Shown: positions 1-12,180, counted from the stretch's first letter. The stretch is DNA of 64,000 bases from Aporrectodea caliginosa (GCA_020284085.1 JACEVL010000952.1:180001-244000), one strand, 5' to 3'. Numbers and translations are program-made. The notes: generated by a model from the letters alone, not told the origin.

Positions 1-75
1 TTGTTTGAGGTTCTGCAGAACATCGTTCAGTTGTGAAAGGCTCTCTTTAGAACGGTTCGCTTTCTTATCAATCTA

Positions 76-300
76 CACACGTCAACAACATTAACAAGTC
101 AACAACGTAAAGAAGTCAACTACGTAGACAAGTCAACAACTTGTAACGTTAACAAACATGCCAACAAACATTAACAGGTCAACAACGAAAAAAACAAGTC
201 AATAAATATTAACAAGTCAATAACTTAAACAAGTCAACAACGCAAACAAGTCAAGAACGTAAACAAGTCAACAACGTAAACAAGTCAACAACGTAAACAT
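76..300. repeat. degenerate tandem repeat, 17-bp unit
   Basis: Imperfect head-to-tail copies of a 17-bp unit reading CAAGTCAACAACGTAAA, most regular between 240 and 300 and more diverged toward 76. There is no coding potential. A related T-rich complementary pattern (GTTAAGTCGTTAA) recurs at 18.9-19.5 kb. Confidence 0.75.
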
Positions 301-1186
301 ATTAATAAACATGTTAATAATAATACTAATATTAATATGGTTTTTCACCAGAGATGAATATCATCCTTTAGTTTAATAAAACAATGTCCGGTTATAATAA
401 AATCACATAATAATAAAAATAATATTAATAATGTTAATGATAAAAATCATAAAAATAGAAATTCTTGATTTTGAACTCAATCGATGTGGTATGATGTCCA
501 ACTTGCTAACGGCGTCAATAACGAGCTCTTTTGCCACACGTTAGTATAGTGTTTAACGACATCTTATGACTGCCAGATCTTACCTTACCCAAATGAAACA
601 TTCAATTCTCACAGAAGAATCCTCATTCAACATCAAATTAAATAAAGACCGCTGACACCGACATAAAATAATATTATTCTGAATAGTTTTCACCGTTCCA
701 ATGATATAACTCAGCTCAGTGGATCGAGCGATCCAACAATAAAATTAAGCGGAGCGCTAACTTATATTTGACTAGAAGCACCATTAAAAGGTGTGTAAGT
801 GGAGCATTGTCTTATGACAGTATAATCCACTGTTTAACTACATCTTATGACAACAAAGGCATTTGACGTCGCAAGATATAATTACAAGCCGTTCACATCG
901 TTCAAAACCCATAATACAGCCCACAAGAGACTCCAGCTAGACCAAGTGGAAAATGCGTTGAAGTGGTGTCAGTGGCTTATCGATAAACCTCGACTAAGAT
1001 GAACCCGTGAGAAGGAAGTATGGTACTAACGTAGAATTTCGCAAGAATAGAATTAATACCAGGTAAAATTATACGCTGAAACTTTACTACAAAAATTATA
1101 CAGGTCATACTGAAGACGATAAATGTTTTGCTGCATTCACGAAACGTTTTGAAACGCTACGGACGCGGGTTTCATGAACACGCCGT
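301..1186. other. gene-free stretch with dispersed TTTAACGACATC motifs
   Basis: AT-rich sequence without a credible ORF. It holds two copies of the dispersed motif TTTAACGACATCTTATGAC (near 551 and 829), which recurs throughout the window. Nothing else recognisable. Confidence 0.5.
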
Positions 1187-1412
1187 GGGGGCCCGATAGC
1201 GCATTGGTTAACATCTGGCGTAGTGAGAGAGGTACCGAGTTCGAGTCCCGTAGGGCGGATATGCTTTGCAGGCTGCTATTAGCGCCGTTGTATTGCAGGC
1301 TGTCTGTTCTGTTAGTAGTTAAGATTGTTTCAATTGCATAACATGTAAATGTACAGCGCAGTGCGTTTGTCAGGCGCTTAATAAAGAAAAGATTATTATT
1401 ATTATTATTTTT
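1187..1412 (+). mobile_element. SINE1 (tRNA-headed, ATT-tailed), full-length copy
   Basis: A pol III-type head has a box-A-like TAGCGCATTGG at 1197 and a box-B-like GTTCGAGTC at 1239. A unique body follows, then a 3' end containing GTACAGCGCAGTGCGTTTGT and AATAAAG, finishing in (ATT)n. Six further copies lie at 7955-8178 (-), 18296-18521 (-), 26399-26631 (+), 35549-35769 (-), 51740-52001 (+, 5' truncated) and 62266-62403 (-, 5' truncated). The 3' end resembles that of the CTTA-tailed LINE in this window (39.5 kb, minus strand), which suggests trans-mobilisation by a related LINE. Confidence 0.88.
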
Positions 1413-1547
1413 TTACCGTTTTAACTGTTTTTTAAACCGAGAGAAATGAAAAAAGAAAGAAACTGTTTTTTTTAAAGAAAAAAACCTAAAAAAGAAATTG
1501 ACTAAAAGAGGACGTCGACTACAACGAAGAATATGGTTATCACGATG

Positions 1548-2704
<1,157 letters not shown>

Positions 2705-2894
2705 TTAATATGGCCTGTAATATGCCAAAGTAATTTCTCGACGTCAACGGCCTGTGTTTGCCATAAGATGCCGTTGAACTCTTAGTTTTGCATTGTTGTT
2801 AAGCACTAAGTTGTTTTAAATAAATATAATTATTAAGGTAAGGTCGATGTCAACAGCCTGGGCAGCAACAATAATATGTGGCCAAACGCTGGAT

Positions 2895-2897
<3 letters not shown>

Positions 2898-2959
<62 letters not shown>

Positions 2960-2966
2960 CAACAAA

Positions 2967-3042
<76 letters not shown>
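2898..3042. repeat. (AAT)n microsatellite, probably a retroposon tail
   Basis: About 145 bp of AAT repeat with a short AAC interruption. The next 75 bp (TAGCCGTTCCAGA followed by CTTATAATTTCTAAG and CCCTGGG) resembles the sequence right of the (AAT)n array at 58.16 kb. On the minus strand both read as the 3' end of the same ATT-tailed retroposon. Confidence 0.85.
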
Positions 3043-3118
3043 TATTTACATAATTACATGGATGAGGGGTAGCCGTTCCAGAATACAACACTCTTATAAT
3101 TTCTAAGACCCTGGGGGA
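3043..3118 (-). mobile_element. 3' end of an ATT-tailed retroposon (family 3)
   Basis: Shared with 58160-58212: both show TAGCCGTTCCAGA directly beside an (AAT)n array, followed by a similar AT-rich stretch and CCCCTGGG or CCCTGGG. Only the 3' end can be recognised; no coding part was seen. Confidence 0.5.
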
Positions 3119-3631
3119 ATGAAGTACCGACGTTAATGATGTTTGTTATCACTCAGTGTCGTTAAACTGAAACCACAACTGCTTTAAAATTTAGAAAATA
3201 GAGTAAAAGTCTAATGTCATAGTTAAAATTATAATTGGAATTGAAATCATATGCATTGTGTGCATTTGTGTCCGATGTCATTGTTTTTACTTTTAAGAGT
3301 TCTTGTGCGGGACAATTGCTGCGGAATATTGTTTAATTTGCATCAAACCATTTCATCACAATTATGTGTATTATTATTATTAAATAAATTTGTAACGCGC
3401 CCAAGGTCACACCGAAATGTGAATCTGAGAAAGAAGTATCGTAGACAGTGTCCGATGTATTGCTTTCTGTCGTTAAAACATGAATATTGGTGATATTATT
3501 GTAAGCTATGTTTTGACACCTTTTTAATTCTGTCTTTCGAAGGCTTATAAAAGGAACCATTTGAAATGCATATAAGTCACATATAATGCGTTGAGGCAAG
3601 ACAGTCTATGGTTGCATTGCTCATTTTAACT
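3119..3631. other. gene-free stretch
   Basis: AT-rich; only short unsupported ORFs on both strands. No repeat family recognised. Confidence 0.4.
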
Positions 3632-4046
3632 GCTCATGGCCTCAAGGGCCCAAACCTTTATGATGTGGGGTTTTGCTCGTCAGCAGGATAAAAAAAGGAT
3701 TCAACCCATCAAAAAGAGAATGACCCGACTGGGGTATCTCCTCGTTAACCTTTGATCGGTTCTGCTGGTTGGCTGATACCGGTTTCTTCACAGATGTTCT
3801 AAGAAAATCTCGGAGCATGCTTTACTTATGTTGCTCCCACCAAGGAAATCAACTACCAATGCACCTCGCCCACGGTCTTATGACAGGGTCTTGGCTCATA
3901 TTGAAAATAATATGAGGAAAACATTCTTAGGAAGAATGTTGTACTCCTATTGATTTTGTGTTTGTTCTATGATGTTTGTACACCGGTGTGCGGCATTTTG
4001 CAACCGGTTTAATAAAGAATGTACTTACTTACTTACTTACTTATAG
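3632..4046 (+). mobile_element. CTTA-tailed LINE, decayed 3' fragment
   Basis: The conceptual translation, with frameshifts and stops, aligns with the C-terminus of the intact reverse transcriptase at 39.7-41.1 kb: a WGF-like start, a GYL segment, LLPP and a terminal GRMLY. The 3' end reads GGTTTAATAAAG and finishes in (CTTA)n at 4023-4043. It is 5' truncated after the catalytic core, as is usual for incompletely reverse-transcribed copies. Confidence 0.8.
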
Positions 4047-4498
4047 ATTTCTCGGTTTCTTTGCATTGTATATATTTCTGAATTGTCGTCAACGGTCATT
4101 GATGTCATAAGACGATGTTCAACTTTATAATACTAATAAGTTTTGTGCATTATTGTTATTGCTAGATGAAAGCCATAAAGTCGACGTAAGCGGCAATGAC
4201 GAGCTAGAAGATGCTGCGAAACACTGGAAACTAATTGTCACTGTAGCTGTAAATTAGTAACTTCTATTGCGCCGATGTCTAAAGCACGAGGCATGAACGG
4301 AAGGCGCACCGAAAACAAGTCGTAATCAGGTCAACTTCCAGAAGATCAGTCGGTAAAGATTTCGCTAAATAGTCTACAATAATATGCGTTCTCATTAGAC
4401 ACCTTTAAAACGCTTTCAACCGACGCTATATATACAGAGAACAGAAGTTGCTATGTTAATTATGTTCTTGACATGGCAAATAGCCACGTGATAATATG
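4047..4498. other. gene-free stretch with dispersed TTAGACACCTTTAA motif
   Basis: No supported ORF. Contains TTAGACACCTTTAAAACGC near 4397, one of about 25 copies of that motif in the window, and diverged CGATG/GACG-rich sequence. Confidence 0.4.
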
Positions 4499-4734
4499 GA
4501 ATGTATGTATGTATGACATTGTATGAACACTTGTTATAGCGCCCCTTCAAGATTTCTACTCAGAGGCGCTCCCGACTACAGCGCGGACACTGAATCGGAG
4601 TTTCACGCCGAAGCGCATGAGCAATTGCGATTGAAGGACTTGCCCAGGGTCCCTACGCGGCGGTTTGAGGTCGATTCGAACCCGCAACCCTCCGGCTCCA
4701 AGGCACCGAACATACCCCTCCACCACCGCGCCCC
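4499..4734 (-). mobile_element. SINE2 (tRNA-headed) on the minus strand
   Basis: On the minus strand the head starts GGGGCGCGGTGGTG near 4734 and carries a box-B-like GGGTTCGAATC. The body ends in TTGAAGGGGCGCTATA and a short (CATA)n tail. Other copies are 28183-28417 (+) and 54881-55166 (+). The last ~45 bp before the tail match the 3' end of the L2-like LINE fragments at 5121-5320 and 8593-8851, which points to LINE-mediated mobilisation. Confidence 0.85.
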
Positions 4735-4744
4735 ATTTGTGCTA

Positions 4745-6965
4745 ATCCAAAGCACGAATTAAGGGAAACTAAAAGCTTGCTACGACGTTAAAGGCAAGGA
4801 TCATGTTAATGTCAAAGGCAGCCAAGATTTGAACCTTAACACACCATTACACACTGCACTCATTGCACACCTTCAAAATGTTTGGCTCAACTGCTATATT
4901 AAAGCAACGCGCGCTACGGTTAGGCATTAGATTTGACCTCACAATATTACGTCCAAACGAACTGTTTAAACGTTTTACCTATTGACGTCAACGGTATTTG
5001 ATGCCACAAGATGCCGTAAAACAAAAACCAACTCCGCCATTACCCTACACGTGAAAGTGCCAGTCCAGGCCTGGAGCAAGGAGGAGGGCGACGCTATTCT
5101 CCCTTGTCACGACACGTTGTCATTCATTCATTCATTCATTCATTCATTCATTCATTCTGGAGATTTATATAGCGCCCCTTCAAGAAATCCACTCAGGAGC
5201 GCTCCCAGCCCAGCCACGGCAAAAGAAAAAAGACTGGAATTATTTATAAAACCCAGTTTGATTGGTCAAAGGCAGCAAACGCAGCTCCGATGGTAGGTCA
5301 TTCCAGATGGAGGGGCCTACAACCGAAACAGCAACTAACTAACTAACTAAACAGAAACCCTAGCTGAACTGAGACGTTGATTTTAGACACCTTTAATTAG
5401 CAGTTTCTTTCGATTATATGTTCAGTGGTCGTGATGGGTCACGAAATACGCCATTGTCACTCACGTCAAAGCACGTCATTGTTACGTTAATCATAGTTCT
5501 CAATGTACGGGAACTTGGAAGTCTGAACATGTTGTCAACTGTTAATTTGGTTGGGTGATACAAGGGTGCGAGAGCTCGTCAGTATAGAGTTTTCATTAAC
5601 CTGAGCCTCTTTGCTGATGGATAAACTTGACCATTATAAATTTCAACATCGCTTATCTACAGCTTGGAGCTTTTTCGGAGTTACAAGGCACAAAATTAAG
5701 TTTCTAGACAACATAAATGAACATATATACTCAGTACGCACATGCATACCCAATTACATACACAAATATAAAACATACATAAAAACATACACATTTACAT
5801 ACATACAATATATACACATACATTTATACATACCTACAAACACTTGAAACGTGAGCACATTCATATGCATATAAACAGACATGACATTGTATGCATACAT
5901 CAAACTCTCATTGAGAGTTATTCCCGGTTCAATTAATGCAGCCGCAAAGTCTTAATTACCAGACATTTGTGTCAGTGAGCAATTTGGTATTTAGCTCAGT
6001 GTCTTTTTCCTCTAGACATCGCTTTCCAGAGTCCACCACCATTTGGCGTTTGGGTAACAAGTACAATTTCAACGTTGCATCATACGTAGCAGCAAAATGG
6101 TAACGTTTTAAACATTTCTCACCGTTCTTGTGGCACAATGTTACGATTGACATGCGAATTAGTGAATGGGCGTTATTTCTAATTATATAATAGGTGAAAC
6201 GACCTATTAAAAGTGTCTAATTTAACCATTTTTTGCATCTGTAGTTAAACGAAATCTCTTTTCAAGAAAAGCCGTTGACGTTGGCAGAAATGATCTGTTC
6301 GGATGGCACAATAAGTGAAGTATTATATTAATTAGTCATACAAATTAAATAATTACTTACTTTGCTGTTTAACGACACTGCCCCATAACAAGATGATTAA
6401 CACTCTAATGACGAGCTGTATTGGCTTACCAGTCACTTTTAGTGCACTCTCGTTGCAAAAATGTTAAACATAGTAGTGCCAGTCCGAAGCCTTTAGAATG
6501 GAGGAGTGCGACGCTAATAATCTTTGTTATGACACAGTTTCATTAAACAGCAACTAATCAAACTAATCAGTGTATCATGTAACGATGAAACCTTCTGACG
6601 AATTAATATAGTTTCGGAGGTAAACGTTTTGAAGGTGTCCAAAGAAGCGCCGGTTTCTCCACTGTTTAGCGACATCGTGTGGCTGCCAGAGCCGATGAGG
6701 TCGACCTTGCTTCACACTGTTACCAGGAGGAGACGCGATAGCTATAACGTAGCAATTAAGCGTCTCGAGAGCGACGACGTGTTTGATGGCATTCGCGTTG
6801 GAACCAGACGGCTAGAGTTCGGTCAAGGGATCTCAAGCCACGGTACATGCGGATCGAATTAAGATGTTGAAAATGGAGATGACGTAGCGAGAATTGAATG
6901 CACACGTGAGCGCAGAGTTGGGAGGTTGCACCTAGTTAGAGTTTGATCGAAAATACTTATCAAAC
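4745..6965 (+). repeat. segmental duplication copy D1
   Basis: Colinear with D2 (7655-10850). Landmarks shared in order: GCTTACTACGACGTTAAAGG-like start, ACGGTATTTGATGCCACAAG, the reversed A-module, TTTAGACACC, CTTGGAAGTCTGA, an (ACATA)-rich block, AGACATTTGTGTCAG, TTTGGCGTTTGGGCAACAAG-like sequence and the GGTGTCCAAAGA / GGCTGCCAGAGCCG block. D1 carries its own L2 fragment and lacks the SINE, L2 and RTE insertions of D2. Confidence 0.85.
5121..5320 (-). mobile_element. L2-like LINE 3' end with (GAAT)n tail
   Basis: On the minus strand the sequence reads VGPSIWNDLPSELR, the typical C-terminal signature of L2/CR1-group reverse transcriptases, then a stop, a 3' UTR ending TTGAAGGGGCGCTATATAAA, and a (GAAT)n tail at 5121-5157. 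It interrupts the reversed A-module in D1; D2 has the uninterrupted version (ACAGTGTCGTTAAACAG). Confidence 0.82.
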
Positions 6966-7160
6966 AGTTAGCAATCGAGCGTCATTTCTGAACATATAGT
7001 CATTTGAAACGTCTTATTAAAGGTGTCTAATTCAACGATTTATTTCATCCAGTAGTTCTGTATTTTAACGACATTTTCTGGCAACAAAGACCATTGACGC
7101 CCGCAGAAATTATTTTCAACACTCTTCGCCGTCCCTATGGGGTTTATTAAACAGTTCATT
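6965..7160. repeat. C-B motif block (TTAAAGGTGTCTAA then TTTAACGACAT)
   Basis: TATTAAAGGTGTCTAATTC at about 7016 is followed ~45 bp later by TTTTAACGACATTTTCTGGC and a CATTGACG stretch. The same arrangement with similar spacing occurs near 6205, 9442 and 13966, so it is a recurring composite. Confidence 0.6.
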
Positions 7161-7162
7161 TC

Positions 7163-7345
7163 AGTGGCGCCGCTATGGGGTGCGGGGATGCGGGTCGCAC
7201 CGGGTGATACCTTCAGAAGGGTGACACCAAAATGACAAAATGACTGTCCAAAAATGTTTGCAGAATTTCAGCAGAAATTACTATTTTATGTAACCCCTTC
7301 TGAAGGTATCACCCGGTGCGACCCGCCCCCCCCCACCCCACACCC
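7163..7345. mobile_element. foldback / hAT-like MITE remnant
   Basis: Two perfect 29-bp inverted arms, 7192-7220 and 7296-7324, surround a 75-bp loop; the left arm begins GGGTCGCACCGGGTGATACC. The unit starts with CAGTGGCGCCGCTATGGGG, a hAT-like terminus, but the right terminus is decayed into a C-rich run and no target duplication could be fixed. Confidence 0.6.
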
Positions 7346-7499
7346 TTCCCCAAAGATCAGCTTAGCCAATACCCGGAACTGACGTAAATTATGCAAATTG
7401 TGATAACATAGTCTAGATAAAACAGATGAAAATATAGAGATATAGGCCTACGATACATTTTAATGTAATGTAACAGTTCTGAACGGCGATTTACTAATA

Positions 7500-7584
7500 T
7501 TGTCTGAATGTATTAATCTTGCCATGTACAGTGCTGTGCGTTTGCAAGTGCTTCTCAATAAAGACTATTCTTATTTCCTTATTT
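7500..7584 (+). mobile_element. CTTA-LINE 3' tail only
   Basis: GAATGTATTAATCTTGCCAT, then a block matching GTACAGTGCTGTGCGTTTGC and CTTCTCAATAAAG, is nearly identical to the 3' end of the LINE at 39.5-39.6 kb read on the minus strand. No coding part is attached. Confidence 0.75.
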
Positions 7585-7954
7585 GTGTCGTTAAACTGCT
7601 GCAGCCGTTGATTTTACGGAAACATCGCCAATGTCACTGCTATTCTCGGTTTGGTGCTAGTCCGAAGCACGGATATAGGAACATCGAAAGCTTACTACGA
7701 CGTTAAAGGCAAGGATTATGTCGATGTCAAAAGCAGCCCAAATTTAACCTTAACACTGCGTTACACAATGCACTCATTGCACACCTTTAAAATGCTCTCT
7801 TCAAGAGCTATTTTAATATAAAGTGTGCTACAGTTATGCATTGAGTTGTCTATAGTGTTTAAACGTTTTACATATATAATGACGTCAACGGTATTTGATG
7901 CCACAAGATGCTGTTAAACAAAAAACAACTCCGCCACTACCTACATGTGGTACT

Positions 7955-8178
7955 AATAATAATAATAATAATCTTTTCTTTAATTTAGCGCCTGACAAAC
8001 GCACTGCGCTGTACATTTACATGTTATGCAATTGAAATCTTAACTACTAACAGAACAGACAGCCTGCAATACAACGGCGCTAATAGCAGCCTACAAAGCA
8101 TATCCGCCCAACGGGGGCTCGAACTCGGTACCTCTCGGTCTCTGTGCCAGATGTTATCCAAAGCGCCACGGGCCCCCC
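7955..8178 (-). mobile_element. SINE1, minus strand
   Basis: Full-length reverse copy: (AAT)n, CGCACTGCGCTGTACATTTA, then the reversed box-B-like region GGGGCTCGAACTCGGTACC and a C-rich end. It interrupts the reversed A-module in D2; the corresponding D1 sequence is uninterrupted at that point. Confidence 0.88.
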
Positions 8179-8592
8179 CCCACCCCCAGGCCAGTCCCGG
8201 GCCTCGGAAATGGAGGAGGGCGACGCTAATCACCTTTGTCATGACACAGTGTCGTTAAACAGCAACTAACTAACTAACTAACTAAACAAAAATCCTAGAT
8301 GAATTGAGACGTTGAATTTAGACACCTTCAATTAGTCATTTCTTTTTATTATAAGATCAATGGTCGTGTTGGTTCGGATAATGGACCACTTGTTTTTACG
8401 TCGACGTGAACTTCACGTCATTGGAACGTCATTCTTAGTTCTCAATGTACAAGAACTTGGAAGTCTGAGCATGTTGCCAACTGTTAATTCCCGATGGGGC
8501 ACATTTGATTGGGTGGTATACGAGTGTGCTAGCGCTCGTCAATGTTGAGTTTTCATCAACCTGGGCCTCTTTGCTAATGGATAAACTTGCCC

Positions 8593-8851
8593 GTAACGCC
8601 CTTAACTTGCTCTCTTCGTTCAGGCTAAGCTCATTGTTCCTCGTTCGCGGACTGCTATCAGGCCTTCTCCGTGCCTGGTCCTTCGATCTGGAATGGGCTC
8701 CCTACCATGCTGCGTCTGACACCTGCTGGCCACTCTGCTTCATTTCTCACTACTCTTCAGACTGTCCTGGTCGACCGGGTTGGACTGGGAGCGCTTCTGA
8801 GTAGACATCCTGAAGGGGCGCTATATAAATTTGCTGAAATAAATAAATAAA
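8593..8851 (+). mobile_element. L2-like LINE 3' end with (AAAT)n tail
   Basis: One frame reads AFSVPGPSIWNGLPTMLR, later GLGALLSRHPEGALYKF, which is the conserved end of L2/CR1-type ORF2 proteins. The nucleotides encoding the last residues (CATCCTGAAGGGGCGCTATA) are those found at the 3' ends of the SINE2 copies. The insertion interrupts GGATAAACTTG...CTTCAACATC, which is intact at 5620-5653 in D1. Confidence 0.82.
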
Positions 8852-8899
8852 ATAAGGAATCTTCAACATCTCTTATCTACCGCTTGGAGCGTTTTTCAG

Positions 8900-9640
8900 A
8901 GTTACAAGGCACTAAAATAATTAAGTTTCTAGGCAACATATATGAGTATATAATTATTCACAGTACACACATGCATACATACACATAAATAAAACATACA
9001 TACATACATATGAACATGCATACATAAATACATACGCACTTACATGTACATACCTACAATATATACACACACATTTATACATCCACAAAAACATTTGAAA
9101 ATTGGGTACATTCATATGCATGTAAACAGACATGTATGCATACATTCATCGCTTATTTAGAATAATTTCTCTGAGCAATTAATGCAGCCGCAAAGTTCTA
9201 ATCACCAGACATTTGTGTCAGCCAATAATTTGGTATTTAGTTAAGTGTCTGTTTTCTCTAGACATCACCTTCCACAGTGCACCACCATTAATTTGGCGTT
9301 TGGGCAACAAGTACGATTTCAACGTTGCATTATACGCCGCACCAAAATGGGAAAGTTTTAACATCAATTTTGTCACCGTTATAACCTTAAGATTTAACAT
9401 TTAAGCATTATAATTTCTAATTATTAATAGTGGAAACATCGTATTAAAGGTGTCTAATTCAACAATTTATTGCATCCAATAGTTCCAGAGTTTAACGACA
9501 TATTTTGGCCTCAAAGGCCGTTGGCGTTGGCAGAAATTACCTTTAACATTTATCAATGTTCGTATGGCACAATAAGTCAAGTATTATATTAATTAGTCAC
9601 ACACATTAAATAATTACTTACTTTGCTTTTTAACGACAAT
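8900..9640. repeat. ACATA-rich tract followed by C-B motif block
   Basis: 8959-9130 is an imperfect CATACATA-type tract. At 9442-9535 the pair GTATTAAAGGTGTCTAATTC and TTTAACGACATATTTTGGC appears, then CAGAAATTA. All of it is colinear with D1. No gene. Confidence 0.55.
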
Positions 9641-9649
9641 GAGCTATAA

Positions 9650-10398
9650 TGTTGGCAGGTAGCCAGAATGGGTTACAAAAAATGATGGATCAGCTGAATA
9701 AGATCTCAAAGGAGTATGATATGAAAATAAATATTAAAAAGACAAAGATCATGAGGATCAGCAAAGGAAAGGAAAGAACAATAAAGATCACTATAGATGG
9801 TAAGGAACTGGAACAAGTCGGACAATTCTGTTACCTAGGAAGTATGATCATAACTGATGCAAAGTGTCATGTAGAAATAAAGAGAAGAATAGCCATGGGA
9901 AAAGATGCCTTCTATAAAAGAAAAGAATTAATGAGAGGAAAGCTAAATAAGAGTCTAAAGAAAAGAATTATCAAGTCTATGATATGGAGTGTGGTGCTAT
10001 ACGGATCAGAGACGTGGACTCTAAGGAAGGAAGACATCAGAAGATTGGACGCCTTCGAGATGTGGATATGGCGAAGAATGGAGAGAGTCAGCTGGATGGA
10101 TCGGAGGACAAATGAAGACGTACTACAAATGGTGGACGAAAAAGATCCATGATAGGGATAATAAGAAGCCGACAAAGAAAATGGATGGGCCACATCATGA
10201 GGGGAGACTCCCTTCTAAGAATTATAATTGAGGGAAGAATGGAGGGGAAGAAGACACGAGGAAGACCGAGAATGATGTTGTTGGACTGGATGATGGAGGA
10301 AGATTACAGCAAACTGAAGGAAAGAGCCAGAAAACGTGATGAATGGCGAAATTGGACGTACGAACCTGCCTAGCAAGGCAGAGAACCAAAAGAAGAGA
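9650..10398 (+). pseudogene. RTE-like LINE, 3' half of reverse transcriptase, frameshifted
   Basis: A 749-bp insertion flanked by the 9-bp direct repeat GAGCTATAA (9641-9649 and 10399-10407); the homologous D1 site is empty. The reading frame starts just after where the catalytic YADD box would lie and continues with INIKKTKIMRI, a GQFCYLGS segment, SVVLYGSETWTL and [19 protein letters not shown]. This is the well-known C-terminal region of RTE-type endonuclease/reverse transcriptase proteins. A 1-nt deficit in the A-run at about 10137-10144 shifts the frame; the protein resumes as [20 protein letters not shown] and runs to a stop at 10373. So it is a 5'-truncated, once-frameshifted and fairly young copy. 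The N-terminal endonuclease and RT core are missing. Confidence 0.9.
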
Positions 10399-10849
10399 GA
10401 GCTATAACAAAGATGATTAACACTTTAACGACGCGCTGCGCTGGTTTTTACCAGTCACTTTTAGTGCACTCTCGTCATTAAAATGTTAGATGTACCAGTG
10501 CCAGTCCCAATCCTTGAGGAAGGAGGAGGGCCATGCGAATCATCATTGTTCTGACAGTGTCGTTAAACAGCAACTAATCAAATCCAAGTTGTGCTCAGTA
10601 GTAAGTAACGATGAAACGCGTCTGACGAATTAATATGATATCGGAGAAAAGCGTATTAAAGGTGTCCAAAGAGGCGCTGGTTTCTTCAATATTTAGCGAC
10701 ATCTTGTGGCTGCCAGAGCCGTTGAGATTGACATTATTACCTCACACTCTTACCAGAAGACGTGATAGCTATTAGGTAGCTATTAAGGAGGATAGGATCC
10801 AGAGTTTGACGGCAACCATGGGCAACAAAGGCCGTTGAAACGGGCGGAT

Positions 10850-11400
10850 ATCATCTTGAACAGTTCTCACCGTTGACAAGCCATAATTATTATTATTCCA
10901 AAAGTTTAACATGGCTTGGCTGCGATGGCTGTTGACGTCTTTAAAAAACAGTTATTGCAATCTATTCATTTTCTTTCTTTATTTCTTTCGTCGGCGAGCG
11001 TATATTTCAGATGCCTCTGGGTTCATCATGTTAGTAGAGACAAAATCAGTCGAAAGAAATTCTGTTGTGCGGCAGACTGGTTGGTTGGTTGCTGCTTATC
11101 AACATCGAGTCGTAGCAAAGACGATTAACATCGCCCTCCTCCTTTCTCCAGGCTTGAGACTGGCACTACCAGAGTACCAGCAGTGGTGGAGTTTAGCATT
11201 GCATGCTTACACGATTTTCAATGCTTAGTAACATCTTATAGCTACAGGACTGGAGAATATAAAACAGTAGTAGTTTCAGTTTAACGACACTGTTCATGTG
11301 ATAACAAAGATCATTAGCGTCGCCCTCCTTCTTCATCCAGGCTTGGAACTGGCGCTACCAGAGTACGAGTAATGGATTACAATTGCACCGTTTTCAAGGT
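10850..11400 (+). repeat. two A-module copies (dispersed ~100-bp repeat)
   Basis: Copies at about 11101-11190 and 11277-11390 carry the features of the A family: TTTAACGACACTGT start, AAGATCATTAGCGTCGCCC centre, CCAGGCTTGG and ACTGGC, then ACCAGAGTACGAG. Short ORFs crossing them are not supported. Confidence 0.7.
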
Positions 11401-11898
11401 GTACAAAATCGACCTCTTATTTCAGCTAGATGTAGTAATCACAGCCCAATCCTGAAACACATGTTTTTGTACAGCACACTAGAATGTCTACAGGGACTCG
11501 TATTCAAGATGCATAGGGGCACAGCTTAACATACTTTCCCAGAAGGCACTGCATAAGTGATTTTATCCACGCAACCACACATACGTACAAACGTCTTACA
11601 TACTTACTCACATGCAAGCATTTGCGTATAATTATGATCGTCAGAATGTTTTGCTTTTGCGTCTAGTGATTGTTTCTATTACGGACCTTTTCTCGTCTAC
11701 CATTTGTAGTATCTCGTCATGTTAAACAAAACACCCACGGAGGAAATGAGACTTTGTATTTAAACACCTTTAATACGGTTTTCTTTTAACCATATGTTCT
11801 ATGGTCGCGTTTGTTTGCTCTAAGTTCTTTCAAACACTTTACTTTTCCCAGAAGATAGACGTTAACGGCATGTCATTGACATGTCATTGCAAAGTTAT
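11400..11898. other. gene-free stretch
   Basis: Unassigned sequence; a reversed C motif (TTTAAACACCTTTAATACGG) lies near 11758 in the context ATATGTTCTATGGTCG also found in D1 and D2 after their reversed C motifs. Confidence 0.4.
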
Positions 11899-12040
11899 CA
11901 TTACTATTACTATTACTATTACTATTACTATTACTATTACTATTACTATTACTATTACTATTACAGTACTATTACTATTACTATTACTATTATTATTATA
12001 AGTAGTAGTAGTATTAGTATTAGTATTATTGTTTTTCAAC
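11899..12040. repeat. (TATTAC)n and AGT/ATT microsatellite
   Basis: Hexanucleotide-like ACTATT repeats to ~11995, passing into AGT and ATT repeats. The reading frames through it are low-complexity artefacts. Confidence 0.9.
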
Positions 12041-12180
12041 GAGTATTCACGAATATTTACGAATATTAAAGCCTGAAGTCACGAATTCTCGTTCTATGGA
12101 AATAGACATGCAAAGGACAAGCATATTATTTTGCTGCCCATTAACAGAGGGAATATTAACAACATGTCGTCCTCGTAGAG

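Larger units (their letters stand above)
7655..10850 (+). repeat. segmental duplication copy D2
   Basis: Partner of D1 (4745-6965) in the same orientation, about 2.9 kb downstream. D2 is longer because it received a SINE1 (7955-8178), an L2 3' end (8593-8851) and an RTE fragment (9650-10398). D1 gives the empty site for each of these. Confidence 0.85.
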
